A DNA stretch of 64,000 nucleotides from Mesorhizobium sp. YC-39 (GTDB taxonomy: Bacteria; Pseudomonadota; Alphaproteobacteria; Rhizobiales; Rhizobiaceae): positions 1,612,001 to 1,676,000 of the forward strand of contig NZ_JAOWPS010000001.1 of NCBI RefSeq assembly GCF_025753795.1, read 5' to 3'. Numbering within the stretch: position 1 is the stretch's first letter; each line of letters begins with the position of its first letter. This document shows, one piece after another, positions 8,593-18,698 of the stretch. Made by a program: the position numbers and the translations under genes. The notes under the pieces were generated by a model, which ran no database searches, had not been told where the DNA came from, and was given only the letters and a program-made list of their open reading frames with translations.

Positions 8593-9357
8593 CTATTTTC
8601 CCCTACCGGCGTAGCGCCCGATCAATGTCCTGATCGGAAGCCATGCGCAGGCTTTGGTCTGTGCGGTGACTGTGAACAGCCGTTCGAGGAAAAGCCAGGC
8701 CGATTCATCATGTACGAGATGGTGGGTGAGCAGGCCGACCGGTTCGCCGCTGTCGACTGAATGCTGCAATTGCGCGATGATGGCCTGAACCAACAGGCCA
8801 TGATCGCGGCAGCCGCGCGTGCCATGCCAATCCATGATGTCGACATTGCTGTTGATGACCGCCAGTGAAGCCGGCTTCAGCGGCCCAAAGACCGACAATG
8901 CCGCAAATCCTATCGATCCAAGGTCGGATACCAAGCCGGCGTCGATCCTGTTCCAGGGTGGCACCAGCATCGGAACGGTACGTGCGCCGTGCAGGCCGGT
9001 TACGTGCGACAGTCCGCGAGCCAGATCATCGAGCACCGCCTCGCGTGGCCGATGCGCGCCGAGCTCCTGCTTTTTCTGGTCCTCGGGCGCATGATTTCGG
9101 TGCGCCCAGCCATGGATGGCGACCGTGGCATGCGGCGCCTCGTCAAGCCGGACGACAAGCTTCTCATCAGTCAGGGCCGGAATGACGGCCAGAGTGACCG
9201 GAACCGCGAACTCACCGGTGAGGTCGAGCAGCCGATCAAGCGCAGGCGTTGGATCCACGGCGTCATCGTCGCGCAGCCAGAACTCTGCCTTACGGTCCGC
9301 CCGTTGCCGGCACGCCAGTTCTTCCACCAAGGGCTGCCATATCTGATCGGATGTCAT
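8593..9357 (-). CDS. Polysaccharide deacetylase-like protein
   Basis: 254 residues. EFWLRDDDAVDPTPALDRLLDL near residues 26-46 supplies the Asp cluster of carbohydrate esterase family 4-like proteins. TVAIHGWAHRNHAPE gives the paired histidines for metal binding, and VPPWNRI is the usual downstream strand with the arginine. GLLTHHLVHDE fits the C-terminal catalytic His region. It would deacetylate N-acetylated sugars in a polysaccharide. No signal peptide is seen, so it may act in the cytoplasm. Its ATG overlaps the stop of the upstream glycosyltransferase by 4 bases, so the pair is translationally coupled. Confidence 0.8.
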   Translation of the reverse strand: MTSDQIWQPLVEELACRQRADRKAEFWLRDDDAVDPTPALDRLLDLTGEFAVPVTLAVIPALTDEKLVVRLDEAPHATVAIHGWAHRNHAPEDQKKQELGAHRPREAVLDDLARGLSHVTGLHGARTVPMLVPPWNRIDAGLVSDLGSIGFAALSVFGPLKPASLAVINSNVDIMDWHGTRGCRDHGLLVQAIIAQLQHSVDSGEPVGLLTHHLVHDESAWLFLERLFTVTAQTKACAWLPIRTLIGRYAGRGK

Positions 9358-10442
9358 GAAACCGCGATCTTCGCAAAAAGTTCGGTCAGACGCGCCGCTG
9401 CACCACCGAGGGAACGTTCTTCGAGGATGAAACGTCTGGCTTCTGCGGCCATGATGGTTCTTTCGTCGTTACGGGCCAGAAGCCTTTCAATGGCAGAAGC
9501 GAGCGCCGCCACATCGCCCGGCGGGGTGAGAAACCCGGTCTGGCCATCCCGCACGACCTCCGGCACGCCGGCGATGTCCTGAGCCACCACCGGAAGGCCG
9601 GCGGCCTGTGCTTCAAGATAGGCAACGCCATAGGCCTCGCCGTAACCCGGCCAGACGTAAATTCCCCCACTGTAGAGGACATCCGGCACGGCGGCCGGCT
9701 CAATCGCGCCAAGCCATTCGATACGGTCGGCGGGCAAGTCGGCGAATTGCGCTTTGACCTCGTCACGGGCAGGCCCGTCCCCGACGACCGACATGGTCCA
9801 GGGCAGGTGGTCGATCGAGCCGAGCGCTTGCGCCAGCATGCGATAGCTTTCGACTTTGTCGCCCGGGCGCATCATGGCGACTGTAACGAGGCGCGTCGGA
9901 CAACCCCGTGCCGGTGTTTCCCAGAATACCGATGTGTCGATGAAGGGCAAAAGCATAGCGAGAGCGGCGTCGGGAATCGCGTCTGTCAGTCCCTGACGAT
10001 CCCTTTGCGTGAAGCAGATGTTCAGCGCTGCCTGTTCGATGGCTCGCGCCACCAACGCTTGCGTATCGGCCCACAAGCCGGCGTTGCGCCGCCTCGAATA
10101 GGAGGCTTCCGCTGTCACATAGGGGACAGCAAAGGCCGACGCTAACTCGGGTCCGATCAGGTCTGGCGCCTTGTAATAGGGATGATAGGAGAACCAAAGA
10201 TCGGGCTTGCCGTCGCGATCCCAAAGCTTTTTCAGCCGCGCGGCTTCCTCTCGGGCCTCGATCTTGAGCGTATCGAAACTTTTCAACTCCGGTTGGCGTA
10301 GATAGAAGCGCAATTCGGATGCTAGTTCGATGCTATGCCCTCCATGCTCCAGCGCCTTGACCAGCATCCGTGCCATCTGACGGTCGCCGGAGACAACGGG
10401 ATGATTGGGCGACTTCAGCGGCGCGTAGAAGGCAATTCGCAT
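9354..10442 (-). CDS. GT4-family glycosyltransferase
   Basis: 362 residues starting MRIAFYAPLKSP, a GT4 N-terminal strand. The donor-domain strand LVTVAMMRPGDKVESYRML is followed by MSVVGDGPARDEV and a GYGEAYGVAYLEAQAAGLP segment, the E-x7-E nucleotide-sugar site. VVRDGQTGFL and the terminal helix are standard. It is first in a two-gene minus-strand operon with the deacetylase-like gene and divergent from the DUF3095 gene, with 74 bases between. The GT plus deacetylase pairing suggests assembly and partial deacetylation of a HexNAc-containing surface glycan. Confidence 0.87.
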   Translation of the reverse strand: MRIAFYAPLKSPNHPVVSGDRQMARMLVKALEHGGHSIELASELRFYLRQPELKSFDTLKIEAREEAARLKKLWDRDGKPDLWFSYHPYYKAPDLIGPELASAFAVPYVTAEASYSRRRNAGLWADTQALVARAIEQAALNICFTQRDRQGLTDAIPDAALAMLLPFIDTSVFWETPARGCPTRLVTVAMMRPGDKVESYRMLAQALGSIDHLPWTMSVVGDGPARDEVKAQFADLPADRIEWLGAIEPAAVPDVLYSGGIYVWPGYGEAYGVAYLEAQAAGLPVVAQDIAGVPEVVRDGQTGFLTPPGDVAALASAIERLLARNDERTIMAAEARRFILEERSLGGAAARLTELFAKIAVS

Positions 10443-10516
10443 CGCCGAACCCTATCATCGGAAAGCTTGCGCAAGTCAATTTCGAAGCATGATCGACTTC
10501 ACCTTCAAGCAGTGGA

Positions 10517-11695
10517 ATGTGCTATCTGATGCTCATGGAAACAGCTGCCGCGTCCGACCCGTTTGTCGCTTCCTTGCCGGTCTTCGCAAAGTTCGAAAGC
10601 GTTGCCGATATCGATAACTATCGGCCTCTCCCCGATGGCTGGGCGCTGGCCACCGCCGACATCGTCGGCTCGACCAAGGCGGTCGAGGCTGGGCGCTACA
10701 AAACCGTCAATATGGCCGGCGCCAGCGTCATTTCGGCGCTGCTCAATGCGCTGGGTCGGCAAGATCTTCCCTTTGTCTTCGGCGGCGACGGCGCGCTCGT
10801 GGCGTTTCCCGGCTCGGCGCTGGAGATCACCCGCAGCGCGCTGGCGGCTGTCCAGAGATGGGTGGCGGACGAACTGGACCTGACCTTGCGTGCCGCAATC
10901 GTGCCGATAAAGGATATAAGAGCGCAAGGCCTCGACGTTCGCGTGGCGAGGTTCCAGGCCTCCGAAGCGGTCTTCTATGCCATGTTCGCCGGCGGTGGCG
11001 GCAGTTGGGCGGAAGCCGAGATGAAAGCGGGGCGCTACCGCATCGATCCTGCGCCGGCCGGCACGCGGCCGGATCTGACCGGCCTCTCCTGCCGCTGGAA
11101 CCCGATCGAAGCCCGGCATGGCGAAATCGTCTCGATCATAGCCATACCGGGGGCGTCACGCGACTTGCGCGGTTTTCAGTTTCTGGCTTCCGACATCATC
11201 GCCCTTGCCGGCAGGCATGAACGCGATGGCCACCCGGTGCCGGTGAACGGGCCGGGCTACAGTTTTCTGCCCGCCGGCCTCGATATCGAGGCGCGGGCCA
11301 TGGCACCGGCAGGATGGCGATGGCTGTCGAAGCTGTGGATAGTGTTCCTGATGACGCTTACGGCTGTTACCGATAGATATGGCTGGACGATCGGCCGTTT
11401 CGATCCGAAGATCTACAAACGCGACGTGGCCAGCAATTCGGATTTCCGGAAGTTCGACGACGGCTTGAAGATGACCATCGACGTTGACACGGATGTGTTG
11501 CAACGGATCGAGAACCGGCTGAAACAGGCGGAAGAGGCGGGCATCTGCAACTATGGCCTGCACCGCCAGAAATCGGCCTTGATGACATGCCTCGTCGCCT
11601 CGCCGCTGCAGCGCGATCACGTTCATTTCATCGATGGCGCCGCCGGCGGCTATGCGATGGCTGCCGCAAGACTGAAGGCGAAGACCCCGGTCTGA
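10517..11695 (+). CDS. DUF3095 protein, class III cyclase-like
   Basis: 392 residues. In-frame ATGs at 10517, 10529 and 10535 are all possible starts. GWALATADIVGSTKAVEAG and FVFGGDGALVAFPG resemble the two metal-Asp motifs of class III nucleotidyl cyclases, and VNMAGASVISAL lies between them. This layout defines the DUF3095 family, whose activity is not established as far as I know. The C-terminal half (KRDVASNSDFRKFDD, then MTCLV and HVHFIDGAAGGYAMAA) is specific to the family. It is followed after a few bases by the nucleotide-sugar dehydrogenase, so the two may form an operon. Confidence 0.8.
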   Translation: MCYLMLMETAAASDPFVASLPVFAKFESVADIDNYRPLPDGWALATADIVGSTKAVEAGRYKTVNMAGASVISALLNALGRQDLPFVFGGDGALVAFPGSALEITRSALAAVQRWVADELDLTLRAAIVPIKDIRAQGLDVRVARFQASEAVFYAMFAGGGGSWAEAEMKAGRYRIDPAPAGTRPDLTGLSCRWNPIEARHGEIVSIIAIPGASRDLRGFQFLASDIIALAGRHERDGHPVPVNGPGYSFLPAGLDIEARAMAPAGWRWLSKLWIVFLMTLTAVTDRYGWTIGRFDPKIYKRDVASNSDFRKFDDGLKMTIDVDTDVLQRIENRLKQAEEAGICNYGLHRQKSALMTCLVASPLQRDHVHFIDGAAGGYAMAAARLKAKTPV

Positions 11696-11810
11696 GGACG
11701 GCTTGCGGAAATCCATCTTCCGCAATATGCCTCGGCCATGGTTCTTGGGACCAGGTGAGCCTCGCCATGGAAGCGAACAGCCTGTCCGAATTGACGGGAA
11801 AGCAGATTTT

Positions 11811-13154
11811 TTGGACGCCTCACGATCGACATATGACCGTCTTCTGAACCGAATTTCGACGCGTGTCGCACAAGTCGGCGTGATCGGACTGGGCTATGTC
11901 GGGTTGCCGCTGGCAGTTGCGATCGCTCGCGCCGGCTTCCCGGTTTTCGGCTTCGACATCGAAGCCCAGAAGGTCGAGAGCCTGAACAACGGCCAATCCT
12001 ACATCGAGGCGGTGACGTCGACAGCCCTTGCCGGCCAGGTGGCGAGCGGACGGTTCCGCGCCACTGCGGATTTTGCCGAACTGGCCGTCTGCGATGTCAT
12101 CATCATCTGCGTTCCGACACCGCTGACGAAACACCGTGAGCCGGACCTCTCCTTTGTCAGGAGCACGGCAGGCACGATCGCGAAGCATCTGCGTCTCGGC
12201 CATCTGATCGTGCTGGAATCGACCACCTATCCTGGCACCACCGACGACGTGATCAAGCCCATACTGGAAGAAACCGGCTTGCAGTCGAAGATAGACTTCT
12301 TCCTCGGCTTCTCGCCCGAACGTGAGGATCCCGGCAACCGCAACTTTGAAGTCGCGACGATCCCCAAGGTCGTGGCAGGCGACGGCGCTGAAGCGGCGAC
12401 GCTCGTGCAGGCTTTCTACCAGGGCGTGGTCAAGACCGTCGTTCCGGTTTCCAGCACGGCGACCGCCGAGGCGGTCAAGCTGACGGAAAACATCTTCCGC
12501 TCGGTCAACATAGCCCTCGTCAACGAGTTGAAGGTCGTGCTCGGTGCGATGGGCATCGACATCTGGGAGGTGATCGAGGCGGCAAAGAGCAAGCCCTTCG
12601 GCTACATGCCTTTCTATCCTGGCCCCGGACTTGGCGGGCATTGCGTTCCGATCGATCCCTTCTACCTGACGTGGAAGGCGCGCGAATACGAACTTCCGAC
12701 CCGCTTTATCGAGCTGGCAGCAGAGATCAACACGGCCATGCCGCGTCATGTGGTCGATGAACTGGCGAAGGCGCTGGACCGGCGCTGCGGCAAGGCGCTC
12801 AGCCGCTCGCGCATTCTCATCATCGGGCTCGCCTATAAAAAGAATGTGCCCGACATCCGCGAAAGCCCCTCATTGCGGCTCATTGAACTCATTGAGGAAT
12901 GGGGCGGCAAGGCGGAATTCCACGATCCGCATGTTTCCGAGATCCCCACCACACGGGAGCATATGGCGATCAAGGGGCGCCGCTCGGTCGAATTGACCGA
13001 GGCGGCCTTGAAGGATTTCGATGCTGTCGTCGTTGCAACCGACCACGACGCGATCGACTATCAGGCGATCGCTGATCACGCTCTTCTAATCGTCGACACA
13101 CGCAATGTTTTTGGCCGCCTCGGGCTAGCCCGAGAGACGGTGGTGAAGGCCTGA
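11811..13154 (+). CDS. UDP-N-acetylglucosamine 6-dehydrogenase-type nucleotide sugar dehydrogenase
   Basis: About 447 residues from the TTG at 11811. The frame is open to a TTG at 11703 with GAGGA upstream, but those extra 36 residues do not look like the family. The N terminus QVGVIGLGYVGLPLA is the Rossmann NAD loop. VLESTTYPGTTDDV, GFSPEREDPGN, KLTENIFRSVNIALVNE and GPGLGGHCVPIDPFY are hallmark UDP-sugar dehydrogenase segments. The last resembles the catalytic region, with the active Cys in GGHC. The C-terminal UDP-binding domain has GLAYKKNVPDIRESPS, as in WbpA/WecC. It oxidises C6 of a UDP-sugar to the uronic acid. The exact sugar is uncertain. Confidence 0.88.
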   Translation: MDASRSTYDRLLNRISTRVAQVGVIGLGYVGLPLAVAIARAGFPVFGFDIEAQKVESLNNGQSYIEAVTSTALAGQVASGRFRATADFAELAVCDVIIICVPTPLTKHREPDLSFVRSTAGTIAKHLRLGHLIVLESTTYPGTTDDVIKPILEETGLQSKIDFFLGFSPEREDPGNRNFEVATIPKVVAGDGAEAATLVQAFYQGVVKTVVPVSSTATAEAVKLTENIFRSVNIALVNELKVVLGAMGIDIWEVIEAAKSKPFGYMPFYPGPGLGGHCVPIDPFYLTWKAREYELPTRFIELAAEINTAMPRHVVDELAKALDRRCGKALSRSRILIIGLAYKKNVPDIRESPSLRLIELIEEWGGKAEFHDPHVSEIPTTREHMAIKGRRSVELTEAALKDFDAVVVATDHDAIDYQAIADHALLIVDTRNVFGRLGLARETVVKA

Positions 13155-13193
13155 CGGTGTCTGAGCCGGCGATTTTTTTTGCCCGATGTCAGG
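13150..13193 (+). terminator. Possible terminator hairpin with T-rich loop
   Basis: CCTGAC at 13150-13155 pairs with GTCAGG at 13188-13193, and a T8 run lies at 13173-13180 inside the loop rather than after the stem. It overlaps the stop of the dehydrogenase gene. The geometry is not classical, so the call is weak. Confidence 0.25.
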
Positions 13194-13420
13194 ATGGTGA
13201 TTGCACTCTGCCGGCTGTCTCGCCACATAACGCCCCAAGAGATCGATGCAGTTACACCTATTCCTCGCTGCAAGGACAGGCATTCGGGAAAGTCTTCGTC
13301 GCTTTTTGCCGCCGAAGCCGGCCTCGTTGACTTCGGGGCGCTTATCTTTGGGTCGTTGGTGGGCTGTGTTATGGCAGATCAAAGGATAATGGCTCCGTCT
13401 TCGACGGGTTTCGAGATAGC

Positions 13421-14761
13421 ATGAGCACAGCACAAGCAGAAATTTCCACCATTCTCATGGATAAGGTTGCCGATTGGCTGAACCAATCGGCGCTGGCGGG
13501 CAACGACCTGGAAACATTGGTAAAAGGCTTTTGTGAACGGCTGGCTGCCGCCGGCCTGCCGCTGAAGCGGGTGCATTTGAGCTTTTCGATGCTTCATCCG
13601 CTCTATGACGCGCTTGGCTTCACCTGGATTCGCGGCCAGGGCATAGAAGTGGAAGGCTTCCGCAAAAAGGACGGCGTGCATTCTGACAGATTCCTGACCA
13701 GCCCATACTACCATCTGCTCAGCAACAAGCTCGACCATCTGCGGCGCCGGTTCGACTCGTCGGTGCCGTCGGAATTTCCTATTTTCGATGAACTCAGGCT
13801 TATGGGCGTCACCGATTACATGGCTTTCGTCCATCCCTTCAGCGGCAACACCAGTCAGGGCATGATAGGGTCCTGGTCCACCGACAGTGCTTCAGGCTTC
13901 AGCGACAGCATGATTTCGGGGCTGCTGCGCATCCAGAACCATCTCGCTATCGCAACCAAGATGGCGGTGCTTACCAAGCTCGCCGACAACATGATGACCA
14001 CCTATCTCGGCGGCGACGCCGGCAGGCGCGTGCTGGACGGCCAGATCAAGCGCGGCGAGGGCGACACAATCCGGGCCGCACTGGTCATGGGCGATATGCG
14101 CGGGTCGACGAGGCTGGCCGAAACCTCCGGCCGCGAAATCTATATCGATACGCTGAACCAGTTTTTCGATGCCATTGCTGCACCTTTCAATCGCGGAGGC
14201 GGGCAGATCATGAGTTTCCTGGGGGATGGCTTCATTGCCGTCTACCCCTGCGAAAGGCACCGCGCGCAGTCCGAGATCGCCTGCCAGACTGCTCTTGCGG
14301 CAGCGCACAAGGCCAGCGCTCGCATGATGGAGCTCAATCTGCGCAGAAAGGAGCAGGGGTTGAGCGACATAAAATTCGGTATCGGCCTGCATGTCGGCAA
14401 TGTGATGTTCGGCAATGTCGGGCTTACCGACCGGCTCACATTCTCTGTCTTCGGCTCGGCTGTAAACGAGGTCCAGCGCCTCCAGACCCTGACCAAGAAA
14501 TATCCGCACAGCGTTCTCGCCAGCAAAGACTTCGCCGGCTATTGCGGCGCCAACAGCTGGCAGACGCTGGGCAATGAGGAACTGGCGGGCATCAAGCAGA
14601 AGCTGACGGTGCTTTCGCCCGATCTGTCGGGTGCTCTCGCACTCGATGACGACGGTGCGCTGGAGCCGATTCACGACCGAAGATCGGACGCCGAGCAGGT
14701 CATTCTGCTTCATCGCGATGCCGCGCGGGTGTCGGCGGGCGACCCGAGGAAGCTCCAGTAA
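13421..14761 (+). CDS. Adenylate/guanylate cyclase-domain protein
   Basis: 446 residues. Residues 1 to about 200 form an uncharacterised sensor-like region with no clear membrane helix (FTWIRGQGIEVEGF, MIGSWSTDSASGFS). The C-terminal half is a class III cyclase domain. VMGDMRGSTRLAE carries the first metal Asp and SFLGDGFIAVYP the second, GIGLHVGNVMFGNVG follows, and VFGSAVNEVQRLQ has the transition-state Asn and Arg. The Lys usually found before GD is Ser here, and the Asp before G-x-x-VN is also Ser, so base choice is uncertain. It has its own upstream region of about 260 bases and is followed by the peptide ABC operon. Confidence 0.87.
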   Translation: MSTAQAEISTILMDKVADWLNQSALAGNDLETLVKGFCERLAAAGLPLKRVHLSFSMLHPLYDALGFTWIRGQGIEVEGFRKKDGVHSDRFLTSPYYHLLSNKLDHLRRRFDSSVPSEFPIFDELRLMGVTDYMAFVHPFSGNTSQGMIGSWSTDSASGFSDSMISGLLRIQNHLAIATKMAVLTKLADNMMTTYLGGDAGRRVLDGQIKRGEGDTIRAALVMGDMRGSTRLAETSGREIYIDTLNQFFDAIAAPFNRGGGQIMSFLGDGFIAVYPCERHRAQSEIACQTALAAAHKASARMMELNLRRKEQGLSDIKFGIGLHVGNVMFGNVGLTDRLTFSVFGSAVNEVQRLQTLTKKYPHSVLASKDFAGYCGANSWQTLGNEELAGIKQKLTVLSPDLSGALALDDDGALEPIHDRRSDAEQVILLHRDAARVSAGDPRKLQ

Positions 14762-14899
14762 CCGCCGGGATCTGACCCGAACGCCTTTGGTAGGCAGTCC
14801 AGTCGCCGGTTCCGCCACTGGCGACCGTTTCGAATCCAAGTTGCTCTAAACTGGCAATGCGCTAGTCTCGTCTTCTGGACCTGCCAGAGTGGGGCTGGT

Positions 14900-16801
14900 A
14901 TGAGAATGAATTCGGGTGTTGATCTGCTGCGGATCGAAGATGTTGGCATCTCTTTTGCCATTATTGGGGGACCATTGCATGCCGTCAGGCGCGCAAATCT
15001 TCGCGTCCTGCCCGGCAAGGTTACCGCGCTTGTGGGCGAGTCAGGTTCCGGAAAATCGGTTCTCAGCCAGGCAGTGATGGGCATTTTGCCGAACACAGCC
15101 CATGCTCGCGGCCGCATCCTGTTTTCCGACCCTGAAAAGCCCGGCACGACGCAGGATATCCTGCAGATGCCGCGTGACGGACCCGAGATCCGGGCGTTGA
15201 GAGGCAGCCGTATCGGCAAGATCTTTCAGGAGCCGATGACATCGCTGTCGCCGCTGCACACGATCGGCAACCAGGTCAGCGAATCCCTGCAGATTCATAC
15301 GCCCATGGCTCGGGCGGAGCGCAAGGCGCGGACCGAGGAAATGCTCAGCCTTGTCGGCTTTCCCAATCCCAAGCGCGCCTATGACATGTATCCCTTTGAA
15401 CTTTCGGGAGGATTGCGTCAACGCGCCATGATCGCCATGGCGCTTATCTGCCGGCCCGCTTTGTTGATCGCCGATGAGCCGACGACGGCGTTGGACGTCA
15501 CCATCCAGGCGCAAATCCTGCAATTGCTGCGCGAGCTTCAGACCAAGCTGAACATGGCGATGCTGCTGATCACGCACGACCTCGGCGTGGTCGCCAATGT
15601 CGCCGACGAGGTGGTGGTCATGTACCATGGCGAGATCATGGAAGCGGGACCTGTGGAGGCGATATTCCGCCGGCCAGGCCACCCTTACCTGAAGGGCCTG
15701 ATGGCAGCAGTTCCGCATTTCGACCTGAAGCCTGGCGAAAGGCTAAAGGCGCTCCGCGAGGTGCCGGTGAATGTCGGGAACCTGCTCGGCAAGCAGACGG
15801 CGCCGGCATCGAAGGGGCCGGACGACATCCTGCTGTCGGTCAGGGATCTGACAAAGACCTTCACCATCCGCAAGTCCGGATGGTTCGGCGGAGATCATCA
15901 AACCTCTGTTCGCGCCGTGGACGGCGTGAGCTTCGATATCAGGCGGGGTGAGTGCCTGGGTCTTGTCGGCGAAAGCGGCTCCGGCAAGACCACCGTCAGC
16001 AAGATCCTCATGCGGGCTGTCACCCCTAGCGGCGGCTCTGTGATCTTCAACGGCCGCGATAGACCGATCGACGTCTTGGAGGCCGAGGGAGACGCCCTGC
16101 GCATGCTGCGCGCGAAAATCCAGATGGTCTTCCAGGATCCGGTTTCGTCGCTTTCACCTCGCATGACGGTGGAGAACATCTTGAGCGAACCGCTGGAAAT
16201 CCATCAACGTGGCAATACCGCGTCCCGACTCGCCACGGTCAAGAGCCTGATGCAGGCAATCGGGCTCGATCCGCGCTTCATCAAGCGTTATCCGCACAGT
16301 TTCTCCGGCGGGCAGCGTCAGCGTATCGGCATCGCGCGCGCGTTGGCGCTGGGGCCTGAACTCCTGATCTGCGACGAGCCGGTTTCGGCGCTCGATGTCT
16401 CTGTTCAGGCGCAGATCCTGAACCTTCTGAAGGACCTGCAGAAGGAACTGGGCCTGACCTACCTGTTCATATCCCACAACCTGGCGGTGGTGGACTATAT
16501 GGCAGACCGCATCGCTGTGATGTGCGGCGGGCGTATCGTCGAGCTTGCGCCGCGCGAAATTCTGCTGAGGAAACCGGTCCACCCCTACACACGCTCATTG
16601 GTCGCCGCAGTACCTTTCCCCGATCTCGACAGGCCGATGGATTTCAAAACGCTGAAGCTCAGCGGCGCTTCCGATACCAGCGCATGGGGACCGCAATTCC
16701 GTGACGAGGGCGAAGAGGATATGCTGTCGCCGCTCGATCTTGGCGGTGGCCACCTCGTGCTGGCCCGACGTTCGGCCGATGTCAGCGAGCTACGCCATTG
16801 A
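14900..16801 (+). CDS. Peptide ABC transporter, fused double ATPase (YejF-like)
   Basis: 633 residues with two complete ABC domains. Each has a Walker A (GESGSGKSV in the first, GESGSGKTT in the second), a signature (LSGGLRQRA, where the usual second-half Gln is replaced in position, and FSGGQRQRI) and a Walker B ([24 protein letters not shown]). HPYLKGL and HPYTRSL follow each domain, as in oligopeptide-type ATPases. It energises uptake through the two permeases encoded downstream. The ATG at 14900 follows GGGG. The stop overlaps the next start by 4 bases, so this is the first gene of a four-gene operon. Confidence 0.92.
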   Translation: MRMNSGVDLLRIEDVGISFAIIGGPLHAVRRANLRVLPGKVTALVGESGSGKSVLSQAVMGILPNTAHARGRILFSDPEKPGTTQDILQMPRDGPEIRALRGSRIGKIFQEPMTSLSPLHTIGNQVSESLQIHTPMARAERKARTEEMLSLVGFPNPKRAYDMYPFELSGGLRQRAMIAMALICRPALLIADEPTTALDVTIQAQILQLLRELQTKLNMAMLLITHDLGVVANVADEVVVMYHGEIMEAGPVEAIFRRPGHPYLKGLMAAVPHFDLKPGERLKALREVPVNVGNLLGKQTAPASKGPDDILLSVRDLTKTFTIRKSGWFGGDHQTSVRAVDGVSFDIRRGECLGLVGESGSGKTTVSKILMRAVTPSGGSVIFNGRDRPIDVLEAEGDALRMLRAKIQMVFQDPVSSLSPRMTVENILSEPLEIHQRGNTASRLATVKSLMQAIGLDPRFIKRYPHSFSGGQRQRIGIARALALGPELLICDEPVSALDVSVQAQILNLLKDLQKELGLTYLFISHNLAVVDYMADRIAVMCGGRIVELAPREILLRKPVHPYTRSLVAAVPFPDLDRPMDFKTLKLSGASDTSAWGPQFRDEGEEDMLSPLDLGGGHLVLARRSADVSELRH

Positions 16802-18696
16802 TCAGCCGGCGCACCATCCTTGGGCTCATGGCTTCGGCATTTCTGCCGAGCACGTTGCGCGCCGGCGATCTGGAGCCGGAATTTCTTCAGCCTCAGCTGA
16901 AGGCCAGGGCGCTGCCGGCACTCGCCGAACGCCTGCCCAAGAGCCCGCGCGCGTTGAACCTCGCTGCGATGGGCCGGCAGCCCGGCCAATATGGCGGCAC
17001 GCTGCGCACGATCATCGGCAGCCAGAAAGATATCCGGATGATGACGATCTACGGGTATGCTCGCCTGGTCGGCTATGATGAAAAGCTCAAATTGCAACCC
17101 GACATTCTCGAAAGTTTCGACGTAGCGGATGATCGCGTCTTCACTTTCAAGCTACGGGAAGGACATAAATGGTCTGACGGTAGCCCGCTGACGCCGGAGG
17201 ATTTTCGCTATTGCTGGGAAGATGTCTGGCTGAACGATGAGCTTTCGCAAGGCGGGCTCGCCCCGGCCCTGCTGGCGGACGGCAAGCCGCCACGCTTCGA
17301 GATCGTCGATCCGTTGACGGTGCGCTACAGTTGGGATGCGCCCAATCCCGACTTCCTGCCCAAGCTCGCTGCCGCTGCGCCGTTATCGCTTGTTCTGCCG
17401 GCCGCCTATCTCAAGCAGTTCCACAAGAAATACCAGGACCCATTCCGGCTCGCCGGCCTGATGAAGGAGAACCGGGCCAAGAAATGGACGCTCCTGCATA
17501 TCCGCATGTCGCGGCAGTATCGCCCGGAGAACCCGGATCTGCCGACGCTCGATCCCTGGCAGAACCGGACCAAGCCGCCGGCCGAGCAGTTCATCTTCGA
17601 ACGCAACCCGTTCTTTCATCGAACAGACGAGAATGGCCGGCAACTGCCCTATGTTGACCAGTTTGTCCTGAATGTCAGCTCGTCGGCGATCATTTCCGCC
17701 AAGACCGGTGCGGGCGAGAGCGACCTGCAAGGCATGGGAATTGATTTCAGCGACTACGCCTTCCTGAAAGACGCGGAGAAGCGCTACCCGGTGAAGATGC
17801 ATCTGTGGAAACGCACACAGGGTTCGCGGCTGGCGCTGCTGCCCAATCTGAATTGTGCCGACCAGGTGTGGCGTGGCCTTCTTCGTGACGTGCGCGTGCG
17901 CCGCGCACTTTCGCTCGCTGTGGACAGGCGCGAGATCAATATGGCCGTGTTCTACGGATTGGCGCAGGAAAGTGCCGATACGGTCCTGCCGGAGAGCCCG
18001 CTCTACCGGCCCGAATTCGCGAAAGCCTGGGTCGCCCATGATCCCAACCAGGCCAATGCCTTGCTCGATGAGGTCGGGCTTCAGACGCGTGACGATGACG
18101 GCCTGCGGATACTTCCCGATGGACGCCCGGCACAGATCATAGTGGAAACGGCCGGCGAAAGCACGCTGGAAACCGACGCGCTCGAACTCATCACCGATCA
18201 CTGGCGCAAGATCGGCATCGCCCTGTTCATCCGGACGTCGCAGCGCGACATCTTCCGCAGCCGCGCGCTTGGCGGCCAGATCATGATGTCGATGTGGTCG
18301 GGCATCGACAATGGCGTGCCGACCGCCGACATGAACCCGTACCAGCTGGCCCCCACCATCGACGACCAGCTGCAATGGCCGCTCTGGGGTGCTTACTACT
18401 TGTCTCATGGCAAGATGGGTGAGGCGCCCGATCTTCCTGAAGTGGTCGAGTTGATGGCTTTACTCAAGCGCTGGAACGCATCGACCGAAACCACGGAACG
18501 CGCCGAAATCTGGACCTCAATGCTGTCGATCTACACCGATCAGGTGTTCTCGATCGGCACCGTGAACGGAACGCATCAGCCGATTCTGACGTCCTCGCGG
18601 CTGCGCAATCTGCCTGACAAGGCCCTCTACGGCTACGACCCGACCGCTTATTTCGGCGTCTACATGCCGGATACATTCTGGCTTGGAGACACCTGA
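16798..18696 (+). CDS. Peptide ABC transporter, periplasmic binding protein (family 5)
   Basis: 632 residues starting at a TTG. The N terminus has SRRTILGLMASAFLPS, a twin-arginine-type signal, suggesting export of a folded protein. VFTFKLREGHKWSDGSPLTPEDF is a family 5 solute-binding core motif (DppA/OppA/YejA). VRRALSLAVDRREIN is the second characteristic helix. It binds an oligopeptide or similar ligand and presents it to the YejB/YejE-like permeases. The length is typical of the YejA-type branch. It overlaps the ATPase gene by 4 bases and precedes the first permease by 2 bases. Confidence 0.9.
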   Translation: MISRRTILGLMASAFLPSTLRAGDLEPEFLQPQLKARALPALAERLPKSPRALNLAAMGRQPGQYGGTLRTIIGSQKDIRMMTIYGYARLVGYDEKLKLQPDILESFDVADDRVFTFKLREGHKWSDGSPLTPEDFRYCWEDVWLNDELSQGGLAPALLADGKPPRFEIVDPLTVRYSWDAPNPDFLPKLAAAAPLSLVLPAAYLKQFHKKYQDPFRLAGLMKENRAKKWTLLHIRMSRQYRPENPDLPTLDPWQNRTKPPAEQFIFERNPFFHRTDENGRQLPYVDQFVLNVSSSAIISAKTGAGESDLQGMGIDFSDYAFLKDAEKRYPVKMHLWKRTQGSRLALLPNLNCADQVWRGLLRDVRVRRALSLAVDRREINMAVFYGLAQESADTVLPESPLYRPEFAKAWVAHDPNQANALLDEVGLQTRDDDGLRILPDGRPAQIIVETAGESTLETDALELITDHWRKIGIALFIRTSQRDIFRSRALGGQIMMSMWSGIDNGVPTADMNPYQLAPTIDDQLQWPLWGAYYLSHGKMGEAPDLPEVVELMALLKRWNASTETTERAEIWTSMLSIYTDQVFSIGTVNGTHQPILTSSRLRNLPDKALYGYDPTAYFGVYMPDTFWLGDT

Positions 18697-18698
18697 GC

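Noticed and set aside
13179-13424. Short plus-strand frame upstream of the 13.4 kb cyclase
   Set aside because: No ribosome site, no motif and irregular codon pattern; treated as intergenic.
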